This document shows, piece by piece, positions 14,105 through 14,955 of a stretch of DNA of 14,955 nucleotides. How positions within the stretch are numbered: the stretch's first letter is position 1; each line of letters begins with the position of its first letter. Position numbers and translations under genes: made by a program. Below the pieces are notes generated by a model that saw only the letters and a list, made by a program, of their open reading frames with translations, was not told where the DNA came from and did no database searches. This stretch comes from Sulfurovum sp. (lineage in GTDB: Bacteria > Campylobacterota > Campylobacteria > Campylobacterales > Sulfurovaceae), in NCBI GenBank assembly GCA_020726085.1, contig DYTG01000035.1, forward strand, positions 1 through 14,955, in the 5' to 3' direction.

Positions 14105-14113
14105 TGCTATAAT
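14105..14113 (+). promoter_or_regulatory. Extended -10 promoter before the GDH remnant
   Basis: TGCTATAAT at 14105-14113, preceded 4 bp upstream by the AT palindrome AAAATTCAATTTT (14088-14100). The distance to the ATG at 14202 is 88 bp, so a leader of about 80 nt would be transcribed. Its presence suggests a gene once began downstream. Confidence 0.4.
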
Positions 14114-14201
14114 CTTTTTATTGTGCAACTCTACGGCTCTATTGATTACTTTTTAACCAAACTAAGTTAAAATTAGAAAAAAGGTACTCAAAGAGAGAGC
14201 A

Positions 14202-14955
14202 ATGGCACATAAACAAGAGATAGATATTTATGGACTCACAAGTGAGGAGCTTCAGATACCCAAAGAGATAGAAGAGAGGCTCAAAACGCAAGAGATTGTG
14301 GTCACAATCAACCCCCCCCTAGAGTCGCAACCCTCTATCTATATTTACGCCAATAAGCGTTTGGTACTCTCTAATACAATCCCCGTGATTGGGAGTTTTA
14401 ATTTTATCGTTGAGAGTGAAATATCAAGGCTTATTGTTCACAATGAAAAATAGTATCACTTCTCAAAGCTCAATATCACTGTCGATGATAGAGAGAAGTT
14501 GCAAAAATCTCAAAAGCATATCGCCCAACTCATAGAGAGCATTTTAAACGGTGAACTCAACTTTTTGTGTTCTATTTTTGTCCTTAGTTATCTCGAAAAT
14601 TTTACCATGCGTGAGATACTGCTCTTTATTGCTTTGGCAAAATACAAAGAACAGCTCACATCCTCGGCGGATTATCATGCGACTGTTTCGATTTTTATTC
14701 GCTATTCGCACATTACTCAAAGAACGCAACATCCAAGCCATTGAGGAGGAGATTTTAGCACAACTCAATGGCGTAGAGGTGATAGGCGATGATACGTTGT
14801 TGCGTTTGATTTTGGAGATATTTAAAAACACGCAACGAACCAACTATTTTTTGGACAACGCACTCATAACGCTCAAGATTCATACCAACAAAATCAACTA
14901 CCCCTTTGCTGTCTCTACAGATACAAACCGCATCACTTTTGGAATCTTTGGGCAG
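14202..14955 (+). pseudogene. Decayed gene, probably NAD-specific glutamate dehydrogenase (partial, runs off window)
   Basis: The frame from ATG 14202 runs 83 codons (NPPLESQPSIYIYANKRLVLS is its best part) to TAG 14451-14453. It continues in the same phase with coding character (DDREKLQKSQKHIAQLI, YLENFTMREILLFIALAKY) to about 14715, ending at TGA 14742. From about 14680-14725 the meaningful phase shifts by +1 (LLKERNIQAIEEEILAQLN, then IFKNTQRTNYFLD) and stays open to the window edge. From memory this series matches the middle of the roughly 1000-residue NAD-glutamate dehydrogenase of Campylobacterota, so the N-terminal part is missing too. The last 20 residues or so are not recognised. A nonsense codon plus a frame change indicate a pseudogene. 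A C8 tract lies at 14312-14319. Identity is moderately sure; disruption is seen directly. Confidence 0.6.

Overview
The window looks like a chromosomal segment from a Campylobacterota (epsilonproteobacterial) genome. The protein types point there: a short RqcH/NFACT protein, a GT90 LpsA-type transferase in a core-oligosaccharide cluster, and a remnant resembling the large NAD-glutamate dehydrogenase. The AT-rich intergenic DNA and the recurring extended -10 element TGCTATAAT without a good -35 also fit. The genus cannot be fixed from the sequence. No RNA genes, CRISPR arrays or insertion sequences were recognised.

Left part (1-5500): the 5' tip of a divergent gene may sit at the extreme left. 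It is followed by a cytoplasmic-type peptidoglycan hydrolase (PG_binding_1 + N-acetylmuramidase) and moaC (molybdenum cofactor synthesis). Convergent to these is a membrane-anchored DNA/RNA non-specific endonuclease. Divergent from the nuclease is rqcH (ribosome quality control), followed by an unrecognised four-helix membrane protein coupled to rsmE (16S rRNA m3U1498 methyltransferase). A HAD-family phosphatase reading frame on the minus strand is interrupted by an in-frame TAA at codon 10.

Middle (5531-8108): a membrane-anchored neutral zinc metallopeptidase is followed at 10 nt by a small HlyD-like periplasmic adaptor with no visible transporter partner.

Core oligosaccharide (LPS/LOS) region (7161-13977): on the minus strand an Uma2-family nuclease-like gene is stop-start coupled to waaF (heptosyltransferase II). 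From a short divergent promoter region, waaC (heptosyltransferase I, GTG start) runs on the plus strand. It is followed by two tandem, clearly duplicated O-antigen ligase/polymerase-like membrane proteins, a WaaE-type GT2 glycosyltransferase and a GT90 (LpsA/CAP10) glycosyltransferase with a TTG start. WaaC and WaaF build the inner-core heptose pair, the GT2 and GT90 proteins probably extend or decorate it, and the ligase-like pair would attach or polymerise a glycan at the periplasmic face.

Right end (13978-14955): an intergenic stretch carries a perfect 8-bp-stem inverted repeat directly followed by A9 and G9 homopolymers. After it comes a decayed reading frame with an in-frame TAG and a later frame change, probably a remnant of an NAD-specific glutamate dehydrogenase, which also contains a C8 tract. 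I see no convincing new multi-gene defence or mobile system. The most worthwhile leads are the hairpin/A9G9 element, the tandem ligase pair, the Uma2-waaF coupling and the two broken genes.
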